From the NCBI RefSeq assembly GCF_000002865.3, contig NW_001865052.1:704409-768408 (forward strand): a stretch of 64,000 nucleotides of DNA, in the 5' to 3' direction. Below the pieces are notes generated by a model that searched no databases, had not been told where the DNA came from, and saw only the letters and a list, made by a program, of their open reading frames with translations. Shown here in pieces: positions 10,961-23,200 of the stretch; the first letter of the stretch is position 1, and each line of letters starts with the position of its first letter. Position numbers and translations under genes: made by a program. This DNA comes from Monosiga brevicollis MX1 (lineage: Eukaryota > Opisthokonta > Choanoflagellata > Craspedida > Salpingoecidae).

Positions 10961-11528
10961 TTAAGCGTCGTAAGAGTAGACGGCGCGGTTGTGCATGACG
11001 AGTTTGCCATCAACAAAGTAAAAGCTGTCCGATTTGGTTTCACCGGGCGACGCAATCATGTCCTCGACTGTACGCCCACGCCCACGCCCACACCCACGCA
11101 CGAGCAGGATCGAGTGAGAGACAGCAGTGCAAGGATGGGTGCGCTCGAGCCAGCGTAGCAAATGGCCACTTACTCTCGGCCTCTGTCAGAGTAGGAAACT
11201 GATAAATGTGCTCGCAAGTGTTGTTTGAGGCGGGGATGCAAAAGCCAAAGTCAAAGTCAAAGCTCTTGAGTAGCTTGTTGCGGAAAAAATGACGCTCGAT
11301 CATGCGAAAGTTGGGCACGGGTTCGTCGCCCACGCGAAAGGTCACGGTCGCACCCACGGTTCGCAAACGCAAAAAGTCGGGCGTGAAACGGTAGTCGACA
11401 AAGCGGCCACTGTCATCGTCATCCTCTGATGGGGGTTCGTAGGGCCTAAAGCACATGGGGCCGCCAAAGAAGCATACAGTGAGCCCAAAAAGGCCGGCAG
11501 GGCCGCTCGCGGTTGTCCCGGGGGGGAA

Positions 11529-11561
<33 letters not shown>

Positions 11562-12002
11562 AAGATGAAAACGAAAATAAAACGGAGCGCCGTCGAGGAG
11601 GGGCCAGGTTGGCAACGCACGCATCATCTGGCTTGGCAATTTCAAACAAAATGAGGCCGCGATCGAGGTCACGGAGCTTAAAGGCGGTAAACTCAATGCC
11701 AAACTTGTTGTCGGTCGTCTTGCACAAGTACTCTGCAGGTCCACCATCCCGATGCATGAGCTGTGCTGCTGCGCGCTTCAAGCACGGCAAATGCCTGGCA
11801 CAAACACGCTCATGCCCCTCCCCCCTTCCCCGCCTAAATAGTGCATAGCGTTTTAAAAAAAAAGGTACGTACGGGTGGTCGGGGCCTTGAGGTTGATGAC
11901 GTCGGATGGGGTAATCTCCGCCTTGGTCAGCAACTGCTGCTCTGTCACTGCCGGCGAGCGCCCTGCGCCCTTCATCAAGGATCCCAAGCCACGTGTTGCC
12001 AT
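10961..12002 (-). CDS. UNC119: UNC119 lipid-binding trafficking chaperone
   Basis: Four exons, complement of 10961-11067, 11174-11445, 11621-11768 (or -11765) and 11873-12002, give 218 residues with consistent phases. The protein matches the UNC119/PDE6-delta family closely: [66 protein letters not shown] and [15 protein letters not shown]. These form the immunoglobulin-like beta sandwich that holds N-myristoylated cargo. In animals UNC119 delivers such cargo to the cilium and releases it through ARL3. The start was placed at [12 protein letters not shown]. Exon 2 begins at a CAGCAG acceptor, so one residue may be optional. Intron 2 holds a long CT/T tract on the coding strand. Confidence 0.93.
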
Positions 12003-12606
12003 CTTGCACGGTGTCTGTCTATCTGTCTGTGTGTGCGTCTGTCGGTCTGCTTGTCTGATTCTCGGTCGGGTGTCCTCCTGTTTCAGTCGGCTGGTCGCGT
12101 CTCGAGGCACGCTGGAGAGGCGAGTGCACTGGTGGTGAGCGAGTCTCTGGTGTCCTACAGATAAAAGGGCAGTCGCGAACCGTCCAACACATCCAATCAG
12201 CGATGGTCCGTGGCAAGCGTGGGAAAACAGAAGAGGACAAGCCAGACGAATCAGCAGGCGCAGTCAGCGGGCCGAGCACAGTCCCTGTCGGCGATCCGCC
12301 CCTTGCCCATACGCGTTGTCAAGCCCAACGCCTTTGAAGGCGAAATCAGCTCACAGGTGTATCGGCAAACAGAAACAAACACGCAAGTCAAAGGGCCAGT
12401 ACCACCCTGCCTCCTTGGCATGCCGACCTATCTATTCCGTCTCCAAACGTGCCCCCGAGGCCAAGTGTATCAGACCCTATCAAGAGTGCACGGGCGGAGC
12501 TTGCACTCTTGAAAAAAAAAAAAAGTTGAGTTGGCACTCACTGGTTCGAGCAAAACGCTTCGAACCGCTCTCCCCTCTCTCTCTTTTTTTTGTGTATCTT
12601 TTTTTT

Positions 12607-12644
<38 letters not shown>

Positions 12645-12880
12645 GGTTGAAAGTTAAAGTTAAAGGGGATTATAGATAAAAAATGTAGTGTACGAACGCA
12701 GTGAGATGAAGTTTGTTTGACGTTGTTGATGTTTTTCTCTCTCTGACTCTCTCTCTCTGACTCTCTCTCTCTCTCTCTCTCTCTCATGTAACGGGCGTTG
12801 GGGGGGGGGGTTCGGGAGAGATCCAGCTTTGACGGGGGCAAGGGGTTTGTGCGGTGGCTTGAAAGGGGTCATTGTGGACC
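12003..12880. other. Intergenic region between UNC119 and heparanase
   Basis: This divergent spacer holds a TG run (about 12612-12642) and a CT run (about 12737-12785) on the + strand shortly before the heparanase start. An ATG at 12204 opens a 44-codon Lys/Arg/Asp-rich frame (MVRGKRGKTEEDK...), and nearby frames stay open to about 12510. None forms a coherent spliced product that I can recognise, so I do not call a gene, but a small unrecognised exon cannot be excluded. Confidence 0.45.
12612..12785 (+). repeat. TG and CT microsatellites before heparanase
   Basis: A (TG)n run at about 12612-12642 is followed by interrupted (CT)n at about 12737-12785. The CT run ends about 95 bases before the heparanase start codon and is on its sense strand. 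Confidence 0.85.
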
Positions 12881-14687
12881 ATGGCGGTGTCGGGTTACAC
12901 GGTGGCGGGTCGCCGAAGGGGCCTTGCGATGGGCGTGGGTCGGCTTGGGGCAATATGTCTGGTCCTACTGGCGTGTATGGCCCCAGCTCAGGCCACTGTC
13001 ACCGTTGCGATCGCGCCGTACATCAACGCCGTCTCCGCCACCAGCTCGGACAGCTACGTCTCCTTCAACTTTGACTGGCACACGGCAAGTGAGGGTGCCA
13101 GCTGGGTCAACGCTTCCGTTCTCAACATTGATTTCGAAAATCCCCGCCTGCGTGCCCTGGCTCGTGCCATGGCCCCGGCCTACCTGCGCATCGGCGGGTC
13201 GGAAGGCGATCTGGCCAGTTACCTGGTCAATACCCAAGCGCCACCCAGCGACTGCGCTGCCATGCCCGAGTTTTGCCTCACCATGCCTCGTTGGCGCCAA
13301 CTGATCGAGTTTTGCCAGGACACGGGTCTTCGTCTCGTCTTTGGCCTCAACATTTGTGCGGGCCGCAACAACACGGGCGCCCTCCCCTGTCAAGACCCCA
13401 ACGCGCCGTGGAACGGCACCAATACCTTTGAACTTCTCCAGTACACAGCCCAAAACAATCTTACCGTTGCTGGCTTTGAGCTGGGCAACGAAAAGCAGGG
13501 GGTCCTGTCCCCGCAGCTGGCGGCTGACGCTTTCATCCAAACGCGTGCTTGGATCAATCAGCTCTGGCCCAACGCCACCACACGGCCCAAACTCGTCGGC
13601 CCTGATCTCAACCCACGAGCTGACTGGCTGCGCGCCTTTCTCACTGCTGCGGGCCCTGGCACCCTGGATGCCGTGACCTACCACCTCTACATTGGTCTGT
13701 CCTGCCCTTGCCCCTCGACTAGATCTCCCATTTAGTCCTCCACCCCCGGCCCGACCTCAGAAAGAGGAAGCCGCATCTCATCACCCATCCCCTGCCTGGC
13801 CTTTGCATCCAATTTCTTTCCTTTATAGGCTACGGTGTAAGCCCGGACCTGCTGCAGCAGCTCACTGCCGCCTCCACCTTTGGCTTTATCGGCCGTGTGG
13901 CCGGCCCCATTCAACGGTCTCAGCTGGCCACCGCCAGTACTGCGGAGCTCTGGGTCAGCACCCCTCTCCGTTGCCTTTCCCACTCGCCTGGGTCTCATTC
14001 CGCCTTTTGCTGGCCGTTGAGCTGGATCCGCTTTCCGCCTCATCAACTTTGTCGCATTAGGTTGGAGAAACTGCCGCTGCATGGCACTCTGGTCAATCCG
14101 GCACCTGCAACGCCTTCATCTCCGGGTTTTGGTACCTCAACCAGCTGGGCATGCTTGCCTCGACGGGGCACAAGGCTCACTGCCGCCAAGCTTTGGTCGG
14201 TGGGAATTACGCTCTTGTCAATCAGACCAATAATTTTACCCCCAACCCCGACTACTACACCGGCCTCCTCTACCACCGCCTCATGGGCTCTCAGTACATT
14301 GACGTCCCGCAGCAAGAGCCTCAAAGCGCCGACCTGCAGGCTGATTTTCGCTCTTACGGCGCTTGCACCGCCGGAACCCACAACGGTTCCATTACCATAG
14401 CCTACGTCAATTCCTTCAACGAGACCGTCGACTTGCTCCTGCGCATCCAACGCCTCGACGGTTTGCCCGACAACCTCGGCAATACTTTCTCAGCTTACTT
14501 CTTGACCAGCCCAAATCTGCAATCCCTGACCGTCGACCTCAATGGCGTTACCTTACACATGCTAGATGAGACCACCCTTCCCAATCTCTCAGGACACCAG
14601 CAACCCGTGGGCAGCAGCATCACCATCCCCGCCCTCTCCTATGGCTTTCTAGTGTTTCCAGATGCCAAGGCAGCAGCTTGTTCCTAG
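12881..14687 (+). CDS. Heparanase-like GH79 endo-beta-glucuronidase, secreted
   Basis: Three exons, 12881-13694, 13829-13953 and 14061-14687, give 521 residues. The ATG at 12881 has a strong ACCATGG context and precedes a signal sequence (GAICLVLLACMAPAQA). The catalytic core fits glycoside hydrolase family 79: YLRIGGSEGD in the N-terminal barrel, VAGFELGNEKQ with the acid/base Glu near residue 204, and VGETAAAWHSG, whose Glu near residue 316 matches the heparanase nucleophile. The later segments GFWYLNQLGMLA and GNYALVNQ, and the C-terminal beta domain, also align with heparanase. The enzyme family cleaves heparan sulfate or related glucuronides in lysosomes or outside the cell. Several N-glycosylation sequons are present. 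I cannot tell whether the animal-type proprotein linker is cleaved here. Confidence 0.9.
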
Positions 14688-14865
14688 CTCGTTCTTCATA
14701 CGACCTCTGGGCGCCCCATGTCAATCTAGATTAACTCTCAGTCAAATACGGTCATGTGGCATGGTCTGCATCTGATCCCACTGGCTTATGTATGAGATCG
14801 CACCACCCACCCACCCACATCCACACACACACACACACTTGTACTGACGCAGGCTGACAGGCATC
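14688..14865. other. Short convergent spacer with CA run
   Basis: Only 178 bases separate the stop codons of the two glycosidase genes. The spacer holds a CCCA/CA run at about 14807-14838. The two 3' UTRs probably overlap. Confidence 0.6.
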
Positions 14866-17800
14866 TCAAACCGCACGCCGCACGACGAGCTCAAATCCCT
14901 GACCCACATTTTGCGTGCCACACTTGACCAACAACTCCTGCTCTTCGGCTTGATACATCCATCCCTGCGCGTGCGCAGCATACTGTTGTTGGTTTGCATC
15001 CAAAGCCGCACACCACCAGCGTGAGCCCACACGAGTGTCATCTGCTCCCGTTAGCAGCTGGAATCTCTGGTAGCATCAGCAAGCCTGTTGCTCAACACAC
15101 CTCTGTTGCGTTCAGATGGGGCAGAGTCGTGCCAGCCAACTCCACGCGGGTCGGGCTGCCAGCAAGGTGAACGTGGATATCGATGGTTCGCTCATACACA
15201 ACGCCATCGTAAAAGCCCTGTGCAGCACCGTACACAAACACCACTTCCGCCGAGTTGCTTCGCAGGCTCAGCGTGGTCGTCATCAGACTACCTGATGCAA
15301 AGGCACGGGTGACTCCGTCATCTGCCAAAGCATGCCATGTGAGTCTACACCCAGCGCCACGCCGCACTGTCTTGGCTTTATACCAGATAGATTTGGCAAT
15401 GAAAGAAGAAGGAAGAAAACACAATTGAGGGAAAACGCTGGGAAGCCAGCGCAGGAGTTGCAACCGACCTTCATATAGCAAGAATGAAGAGGAACTAGAT
15501 CGCGCCCCAGTAAATTGCCCGGAAAAAGACACGCCGCGCCGGTTCAGGTCTTTGAACAAGCCCAGCAAGATAGTTCGACGGAACGAGCCACGTACCCGTT
15601 GCCCGTTGGTGCTGGCCACAAATCAAGCGTCCATGGATTTCGCGGGGCACTGTCTACAGTCAACATGGCTGGCCACATGGGAATGATGGCCCCAGCCCGC
15701 ACAAAAACCGGTGTATGCGACAGTGGGGCTGGATGCCTGTTGAGGGTTGTGCCCCCCTTTGACGCAAAAAAACATGACATGGAGCAAGCATGAGCTCGAC
15801 GTCGCTGGGGGTGGCAGAAGATACTCCTCCCACCTGGCAACCTCGTTGCCACGTGTCTGCCCTGGACATGCAAACAGCGCATGACAATGGTCCCATCATG
15901 TATTCCTTCCCATGCCTTTATCACTGAGCTACCTTGTAATGCACACGGCTCCAATAGTCAAACCACGAGTCGCCCGTCGTGGCGCCTGGCAGGTATATGT
16001 CATTGCGGTGCGTGCTATCCGATTCCGGAGCCCATCCACCACAAAGCCAGCATGGTGAGGAATTCTGGCCCGGCGATGGCTGGTTGGATCGAGACACCGG
16101 TGCAACGAGAGACAGCGCTCCAGGGTCACTCTGCACATCGCACCTGTTCTCATACATCGGGGCAACCAAGAACCACTCTCCGCTCATGAATAGGTAGTCT
16201 GTCACGTTGTTGGATTTCAACAACTGCGTCTCGGCCGGAAACTCGAGGCACAACGGCCGGGCCATGGCTAAACCCGTCAAATATGCCTGGTACGAGTAAC
16301 TGTACTGATATGGCAGTAGGCGCATCTTGAGGTCAAGTGCATCTCGGTTGTAGGACGTGTAGGGTTCACCAAATACAAATGGCTGCTTGTTGTAGGTAGC
16401 CCACCCAGACATGGTCATCAGGACTGGCAAAAACACCTAACGCAGATTGCATCGGAACGAGACACCGTGACAAGGATTCAAGCACGGCACACGATCATGC
16501 ATGCAGATCACCGTATCACATTCGACTATAAAGCACGCAGACTACGGGCATGTCCAACACGATCAGACCAACCTTCCACTGCAGATCGCGGACATACGTT
16601 TCTGGGGCACCTCCAAAAATGCCATCAACATCTCCGCTTGTATACGCTTGGGCTGAAAAGGCCGATCCCAAAACAGTGGGAATCTGGAAGCGAATGTATT
16701 CCCAGCTCCCAGTATTGTCCCCGTTCCACATGACGGCGTAGTGGTGTGTGCCCGCCCAACCACAGACGGTCCAAATGTAGCGGCGCGCATTTGAGTTGTT
16801 TTCAATGAGCGAGGTGGCCAGTTTGACGGCATCAAGCTCAAATCGATAGCCAGCACCGACCCAGCCCACATCGGTCTTGATGCCTCGGCTACCAGCCGTT
16901 CCAATCTCCCAGGTGGCATTGGCCAAGCCCGTTGAGGTCCACAGCGCCGTATACTTGCCCAAGCGGTGCAGGCTTGCAATCACCGCCTCCAGATCCTCAT
17001 ATCCACACCCGTAGCCATCGTTCATGATCATCCAGCCCCCGGGCATTTGGTGTCGATCGTATGCCTGGGCCACCTTGACCACGTCCTTGGTGGTGCGGTT
17101 GTGGGAATTGTAGCAGTCAGAGTCCCCCAGCGTCAAACCCCATAGCGGGGGCATGAATGGCCGCCCAGTGGCTTGCGTGTAGAGATCCAAGGCCCGCTTG
17201 GGGGGTCCAAAAAAGTACACCGCATCAAAGCGGGCCTCGTCGTGACGTAGCGTCACTTCATCGACCCGATGAAAAGCATACATGCCATGGGCGTATGTGT
17301 TGCGCAAAACACCATAGCCGGCTGTGGAGACTGCGGAACGTAGGAGAGAGGAAGGTAAAGAGAACCCAAATTGGTGAGTGGCGCCAAGCAAGCCCGGCGA
17401 TGTTGGCGAAAGGTTACAGTGGGTGCCCTGCCTTACCATAAAAAGGTGCAGGATTAGCTCGACCGCCGTTGGACCAACCCCCACCTTCCTCGATCAACAC
17501 ATCGCGACCACGATGTGACCAGTAGCCATTCTATCGCACATCGATGCAACCATCAGACACAGGCTCAGTTGGCAGAGCTGAGCGTGTGACACCAAGACTT
17601 GAGCACAACACGGCACTTGTTGGCCGACGCACCTGCATGCCCCCTCCAAAGATCTGCTCGTCCTGTGCGAGTGCAATCGTTTGCCACAGACTTGAGGTGT
17701 TCCATGTGAGCGGGTAAATCTCGCTGAGCACGATGTTGCCCGCCGCATCTGTCACCTCGAGGCCCATCAGTGCATGTGACACGGTGACAGTGACAGCGCC

Positions 17801-18984
17801 TGCCTTGATCACGTGATCGCGCACCTCCAATACCGCCTAGTTGCCAGAGGTCACGTGAGGGATCCAGTGCATTAAATAAAAGCAGGCCCTCCAGGTCGCC
17901 CCATTTGTACGTACTGGCGGGGTATCAAATCGATCGTTGAGCACAATGCCCAAGTCTGTAGCGGCTGTGAAGCTACCGAAGGGTTCAAACTGCACCCGTA
18001 TAACATCCTGAGCCAGGCTCTCAAGGAGAACAGTATAGCCCTTGTCGGTCTCGAGGCGCGCGGCGTGCTTGCCGGCGAGGCTGATGTTGGCTAGCGTGCC
18101 CACGTTGCCGCCAGCAATTCCCCGACAGGCTGCCAAACAGGTGGTCTGGTCGTCTTCAGCAGAAACGATACGGTTGGTTATATTGAGCAACCATTGTTCG
18201 TTGGTGCTGGGTTGGTCCTGGCAAGGGTACAGCTCGACGCGCGAGTCGTCCGAGTCCAGGTCCAGACACAAACGCTCGTGCAGATGTTGCAGCTGCATGC
18301 TGCTGGTATTGTAGAAAAATTCTTGGCTCATATTGCCAGTCTTGCACGGTTTGAGGATAATCTCGGGGGTGCCTGATTCTGGATCCGGCTTTGAAGGGGC
18401 GACTGTGTTGCAATCGTGTTGCCAGCAAGCAAATGTCAAGCATTTCGTGGCCAGCCAGTACCATTGAGTCGTGGAGGCTGGGAGATGGAAGACTTACTTG
18501 TAAAACACAAGTCTTGCGAGGAGGCCATGATTTGCTTGTTTTTCAGGCGAAACCCCTGTTGTGCGTCGGCCGTTTGATTCAAATCACAAGGGGACTGGTG
18601 CACCCTATCGTTGGCATGCGCGCTGGCAAGAGTTGGCACAAGCGATGAGCACGCCGCACCAACAGGCCACAACTGCAAGGCTTCAAGCCAGTTGCTTGCC
18701 CATCTGGATTCTACATGACATCACGGCTGGAATTCTGGGTCCGCATCAGGCCAAACTCACGCGTCGACATCGAGGCAGAGGGGCGCCAGCGAAGTCAGCG
18801 TCCCGATGTTGGGCAGCCGCCGTCGTCGTTCCGACCCTGATGCCACAGGCGCGGCGGCGATTGAAGAGCCACCCACTTGCAGACTCAAACTGACAAGTAC
18901 CAACACCATTCCCATCATCAAACCCATGATGCCCCGCCGCCTCATCCACGCGCCGTACACTCCGCCGCCATTCACTGGAGCCAT
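14866..18984 (-). CDS. Ricin-type lectin plus GH31 glycosidase, type II membrane or secreted
   Basis: Eleven exons (complement): 14866-15066, 15101-15321, 15469-15494, 15596-15756, 15933-16436, 16573-17330, 17437-17530, 17633-17836, 17915-18402, 18498-18622 and 18761-18984. All phases agree and give 1,001 residues. The order is: hydrophobic signal or anchor (GLMMGMVLVLVSLSL); a ricin-B-like lectin part with RLCLDLDSDDS and NEQWLLN; the GH31 N-terminal domain (DEQIFGGGMQ); the catalytic barrel with GIKTDVGWVGAGY (putative nucleophile Asp) and MWNGDNTGSWEY (putative acid/base Asp); then the C-terminal beta domain with PVFVRAGAIIPM and YEDDG. Words such as DVDGIFGGAPETYVRDLQWK resemble the alpha-N-acetylgalactosaminidase-type GH31 subgroup, but substrate specificity is inference. 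A 26-base micro-exon (15469-15494) is needed to join the YEDDG motif. The start could lie 5 or 16 codons upstream. Confidence 0.87.
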
Positions 18985-19148
18985 CCCGCCTTCTGCCATT
19001 CGAGTACAGCCAAATAACATCAACAACCGCAATAAGTGGCGAATAAGATGATATAATTAACTTAGTGTGTACGTTCCAATCTGCAAAAATCTGTAAAACA
19101 TCTGCATTATCCTCATTTTGATGCTGACATTACGGACTCGCGGTGAGG

Positions 19149-20017
19149 ATGGCTGATTTTGATGAAACGAGCGGGGTAGTGGTGGTCGACACGCCCTGGG
19201 GGTCCTGGTATCAGACCATAGACGAGGTCGTCCTTCTCTGCAAGTTGGATCCGCCGCGTCGTGCTCGAGAGGTTAAGGTAGGGGGTCGCATGGCCAGCGC
19301 GTTGGGGTTGTGTGTCTCTCCACGTTTGATTCATGAAGGTCGTTGTGGCTAGGTCACCGCGCTCGCCACTCGGCTGACGGTGCGGGTCGGAGAGGTCACC
19401 CTGGTCCATGTGCGTTCGAGTGATGTTTACTTGCGTTGACGCCGTCGACCGGTTCGTTTTCTCCGCTGAGCCTTTCCTGCACCGTTGCCTGACGTAGCAT
19501 GCTGTTCGCACGGCGGTGTACAGGGTGACTTGCACGGCCTTGTGGTGGCCGACGAGCTGGTTTGGACTATCGAAGACGATGGGACCCTTCTTCGAATTGT
19601 CCTGGAAAAGTCACAGCGCGATGCCGGCGCCACCTGGCCTGCGCTTTTAAAAGATGGATCGGTAAGGTTGCGCGATGGCCACCTGCGCTTGGCCGGTGAC
19701 AGCGCCCCCACGACCGTCGTTCTGCTGCCATCTTTATTTTACGCTATGGTTATAGTTTTCGGCCCCGGCCGACTTGCTGGATGCCACTCAGAAAAAGATG
19801 ACCCTTGAGCGCTTTCAACGCGAGGTCCGCCTGCTTTTTTTTTTTTTTTTTGCTTTTTTTCTGGCCATGCTCATGCTGTAGCACTGCTAACGTGCTATCG
19901 ACGCTCATGGTGCCACCCTCCTTCGTCTCGTAGAACCCCGGCTTTGATTTTAGCAACGCCGATGTCACGGGCAACTACCAACAAGGTGGCCCTCAATTTC
20001 CGACCCCGCCGTCCTAA
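19149..20017 (+). CDS. NUDCD2: NudC domain-containing protein 2
   Basis: Five exons (19149-19277, 19353-19409, 19524-19661, 19756-19824, 19934-20017) give 158 residues; animal NUDCD2 has about 157. Seen motifs: SGVVVVDTPWGSWYQTIDEV at the start of the CS/p23-like domain, VADELVWTIEDDGTLLRIVL in its second half, and the NUDCD2-specific tail KKMTLERFQRE followed by NPGFDFSNADVTGNY. The family acts as an Hsp90 co-chaperone that stabilises LIS1 of the dynein pathway. The role here is inferred from orthology. The gene starts about 165 bases from the divergent GH31 start. Confidence 0.95.
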
Positions 20018-20239
20018 CAGGCCGTGACTCTTGATGGCAGAGATGTGAAGAGATGAGCACGCTCGCACGCACGGCTGCGCCGTTCAGTGTCGAATTGATT
20101 TGCCCCGACATGGAGTCAAGGTGCTTTGTCATCGACCGCGTGCCGGACCATCAAAGTCGTGGTCAATTAGCATTCTTCCATCATTCTTTTATGGCCAAGG
20201 TCTATCTACTGCCACCCTCTGTGCGAGGTGTGACCACGT

Positions 20240-23200
20240 TCAAAAGTCCAGTGTTTGCAGCTGATAAGAGCGGGGCCCTTTTTTGAGCAAGTAGCCTTGG
20301 TTGTTCAATGAGGCGATAAAGGCCTCGAAATTGCCCACCTGATGGAGCACCCGTCAACAAAAAGATTGTTGACACATGAAAAGTGAATGCAGGCATCACA
20401 ACTGATTGAGCACCAGAGCAAAGACACATCCTTTGCTGCCCATAAACTGCGGCAGCGCAAAGCAAAACCTACATTCAGACCCAGGTCTTCCACAACTTGG
20501 CGCAACTGATCTTTGCCAAACAGCGAGTTGTATGATGTAGTTGCCAAGTCATTCAAGTGGCTCACAAAGCGCTTCGCGGCTGCCTTTTTGCTCATCCCAC
20601 TTCCGTTTTGTGAACGCTACGAGAATTCACAAGTTACATATGGGGTCAGTTGGCAGGAGCGAAGTTAAAAGCTTGAATGCTTTAATGCGTTCGTGCTTTC
20701 GCGCTTCCGCGCTTTTGCGCTTTTGCGCACCCTGCATCCCTGCCTTTCGAGGACCTTTTGCAAAGCTGACCTGGATGTCTGGTCGTCCGAGCTCGTCGCA
20801 ATAGGTGTCAAACATGGTAAAACGCATAATTTCAATGATGTCACGCGCGTCCTAACCAATCAGTCCCCGCGGTGAAAGCGCACGCGTCTTCTCGAGCCGG
20901 TATGCAAGCCTCGACAGCGAATACAAACCGCCGGTGTTACGAGCTCGCGCATTTCCAAGCGGGCACGCGCTTCGCACAGTCGGATCATTGATTCAAGCTG
21001 TCGCGTGGTGATCGGTGTGCTATCAGCGCTATGGTGTCTTTGGCGCAAATCAATGTAAAACTATTGTCGCCGTGTCACAATGTGCGCCGGTGAGCCGGTT
21101 GGGTTGACACTCCACGCGTGCCGCAACGGCACCAAGGCGTTGAGCTGCAGGAGTGACCCACCTCTTGAATGAGCTTGGCGGCATCTGGGGACAGTTTTGG
21201 TTGGCAATGGCGTCGAGCATACGCAATGTATTCGCGGAGAACATTGTAAGGAATCACATCCACATCCGGCTCTAGACATTGGCAGCACGCATTGAAATCG
21301 AGCGACAAAAGCACATGAGCCAGCTGCAGCGGTGGGTTGGTAGGTCGCGACATGTGGTCGTGCGAGTTCCAACCTCCGGGTCGCTTGCGTAGGCGGTCTT
21401 TGAGTGATTGCTCCACGCCCGAGTCCACTGCATGCCATTTGCAGCCCATCCAAATGCCGTGTCAGAAGGAAGAGGATGGCAGCAGCATTCTTTGGGGAAA
21501 ACTTTTGCATCAAAGTCGAGCCAAGGCAGCCACAAAGGCAGATAACACACCGTCCGGTACCGAGGCAAATTGTTGGAGCGAGCCAGGTAGCGGGGTGTGC
21601 GTGGCTCGGCTTGCCCGCGAGGAGTGCATAGCCATGACATGAACTGATAGTAGGCGATCCAACTCCTCGTTCGCCTATTGTTTAAATCGGTGCCACAGTG
21701 CATGTACGGTACGAAGAAGACGGATGACAACGTCAGCAGGCTGACCACAGACCCCCGAAACGACGCGGGAACGGTATTGCCACCCACCTCGTCCAGAAGA
21801 ATAAAGACCAAATCAAAGCGAGACAATAAGGCAGGGTTCATCTTGAGGTTCTCCGATACAGTTCGGCCCTTGTCGTAGTGACCTCCGATCGGGTTGGCTG
21901 TGCCCCACGAGGGATTACAAGACCCAATGAGATAACCTGCACTTCTGGTTGCATTGGTGGAGTGCAAGGCGACATACCTGCAGCAATAACGGCAGCCCGC
22001 GCCGGGAGGCTGCAGACCACACCAGCCTTGGCAATGCTGATGCATTGCTGCTCCATGGCCTCTAATAGCGCTTGGTGTTGGTTCTATCATTTGATTGACA
22101 CGGCACACAAAGGAGTGGCAGAGGTGAAAAGCACACGTCCCTGATCAGTATGATTAGTCAAATGGCACGCAACAGGCGGCGAATCGGGTCGTACCCCCAT
22201 TTTATCAAATTCGTCAATGCAGCAACACCCTTGATCGGCCAAAACCAGGGCCCCGGCCTCGAGAGCAAACTCGCCGTTGGAGCCTGCCTCTTTGTGTAGG
22301 GTCACGGTCAAGCCTGCCGTCGAGGTAGTATTGCCGCATACGTAGACACCCCGAGGTGCAATGTTGGTCACCGCGCGCAGCATCTGCTCGGATGCACAGG
22401 ATAGGCCGTGATCCGTGAGAAGCTTTTGGCAAGAACAACGCGCAGGTAGAGGTCACGGGCCTGGGCCTCACGGTGAGACAGACCTGACTCTTGCCCAGGC
22501 CGGGATCACCCACAATGAGAACGTGGGGGTCGCCGCGCACGGGGATGCGGTTCTGATCGTGGAGAAACTTGGTGCGCCCGCCAAAAAGTGCCAGCACCAG
22601 CCCTGCCTTGACCAGTTCGTGTCCTATCCAGGCGGGTTTCAAGTGGGCATTATGGCAGCAGCAAGGCCGCACCAACCCAGAGCAAACACGTGGCCGTGTG
22701 GAGACCGTTCAGGAAGAGGTATTCGATGCCGGGACGCACCATAGATGGCAGGGCACAGCGAGTGAACAAAAGTCTTGAACATGTCAAAGTGAGGCACTGA
22801 TAGTTGTTGCTATTCACATGCAGGCAGGCCCAAGGAGTCAGCTCAAACAGCTCGAGCCACGCAGGCCCGGTAAGTGGTGGCAGACAGCCATCATCGAAAA
22901 CAACGCGAGGGCCGCACCAGGAGCAAGGTAACACCAAAGAGAGTGCTTGAGCGGTAGTCGCCATAGATATCACCGCCGTTTTGGGCGTCGGCAGAACCGG
23001 TCCATATGCAATTGGCTTTGATGTACAGCAGGAACATGGTACGGCTGTCCTTGGGTCGCTTGCCTTGATCCGTGTTGGCGACGCGCACCTCCCCGCTGAC
23101 CATTACCACATCTCCAGGCTTGCAGCGGTCGACCTGATCGGCGAAGAGCTCGACCTCGACAGTGCGCGGCACGCGCCCTGCCTCGCGCTGCTCATCCTCC

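Noticed and set aside
12204-12657. Possible small Lys/Arg-rich + strand gene
   Set aside because: No combination of splice sites gave a recognisable or coherent protein, and the 3' part runs into a TG microsatellite coding Val/Cys repeats.
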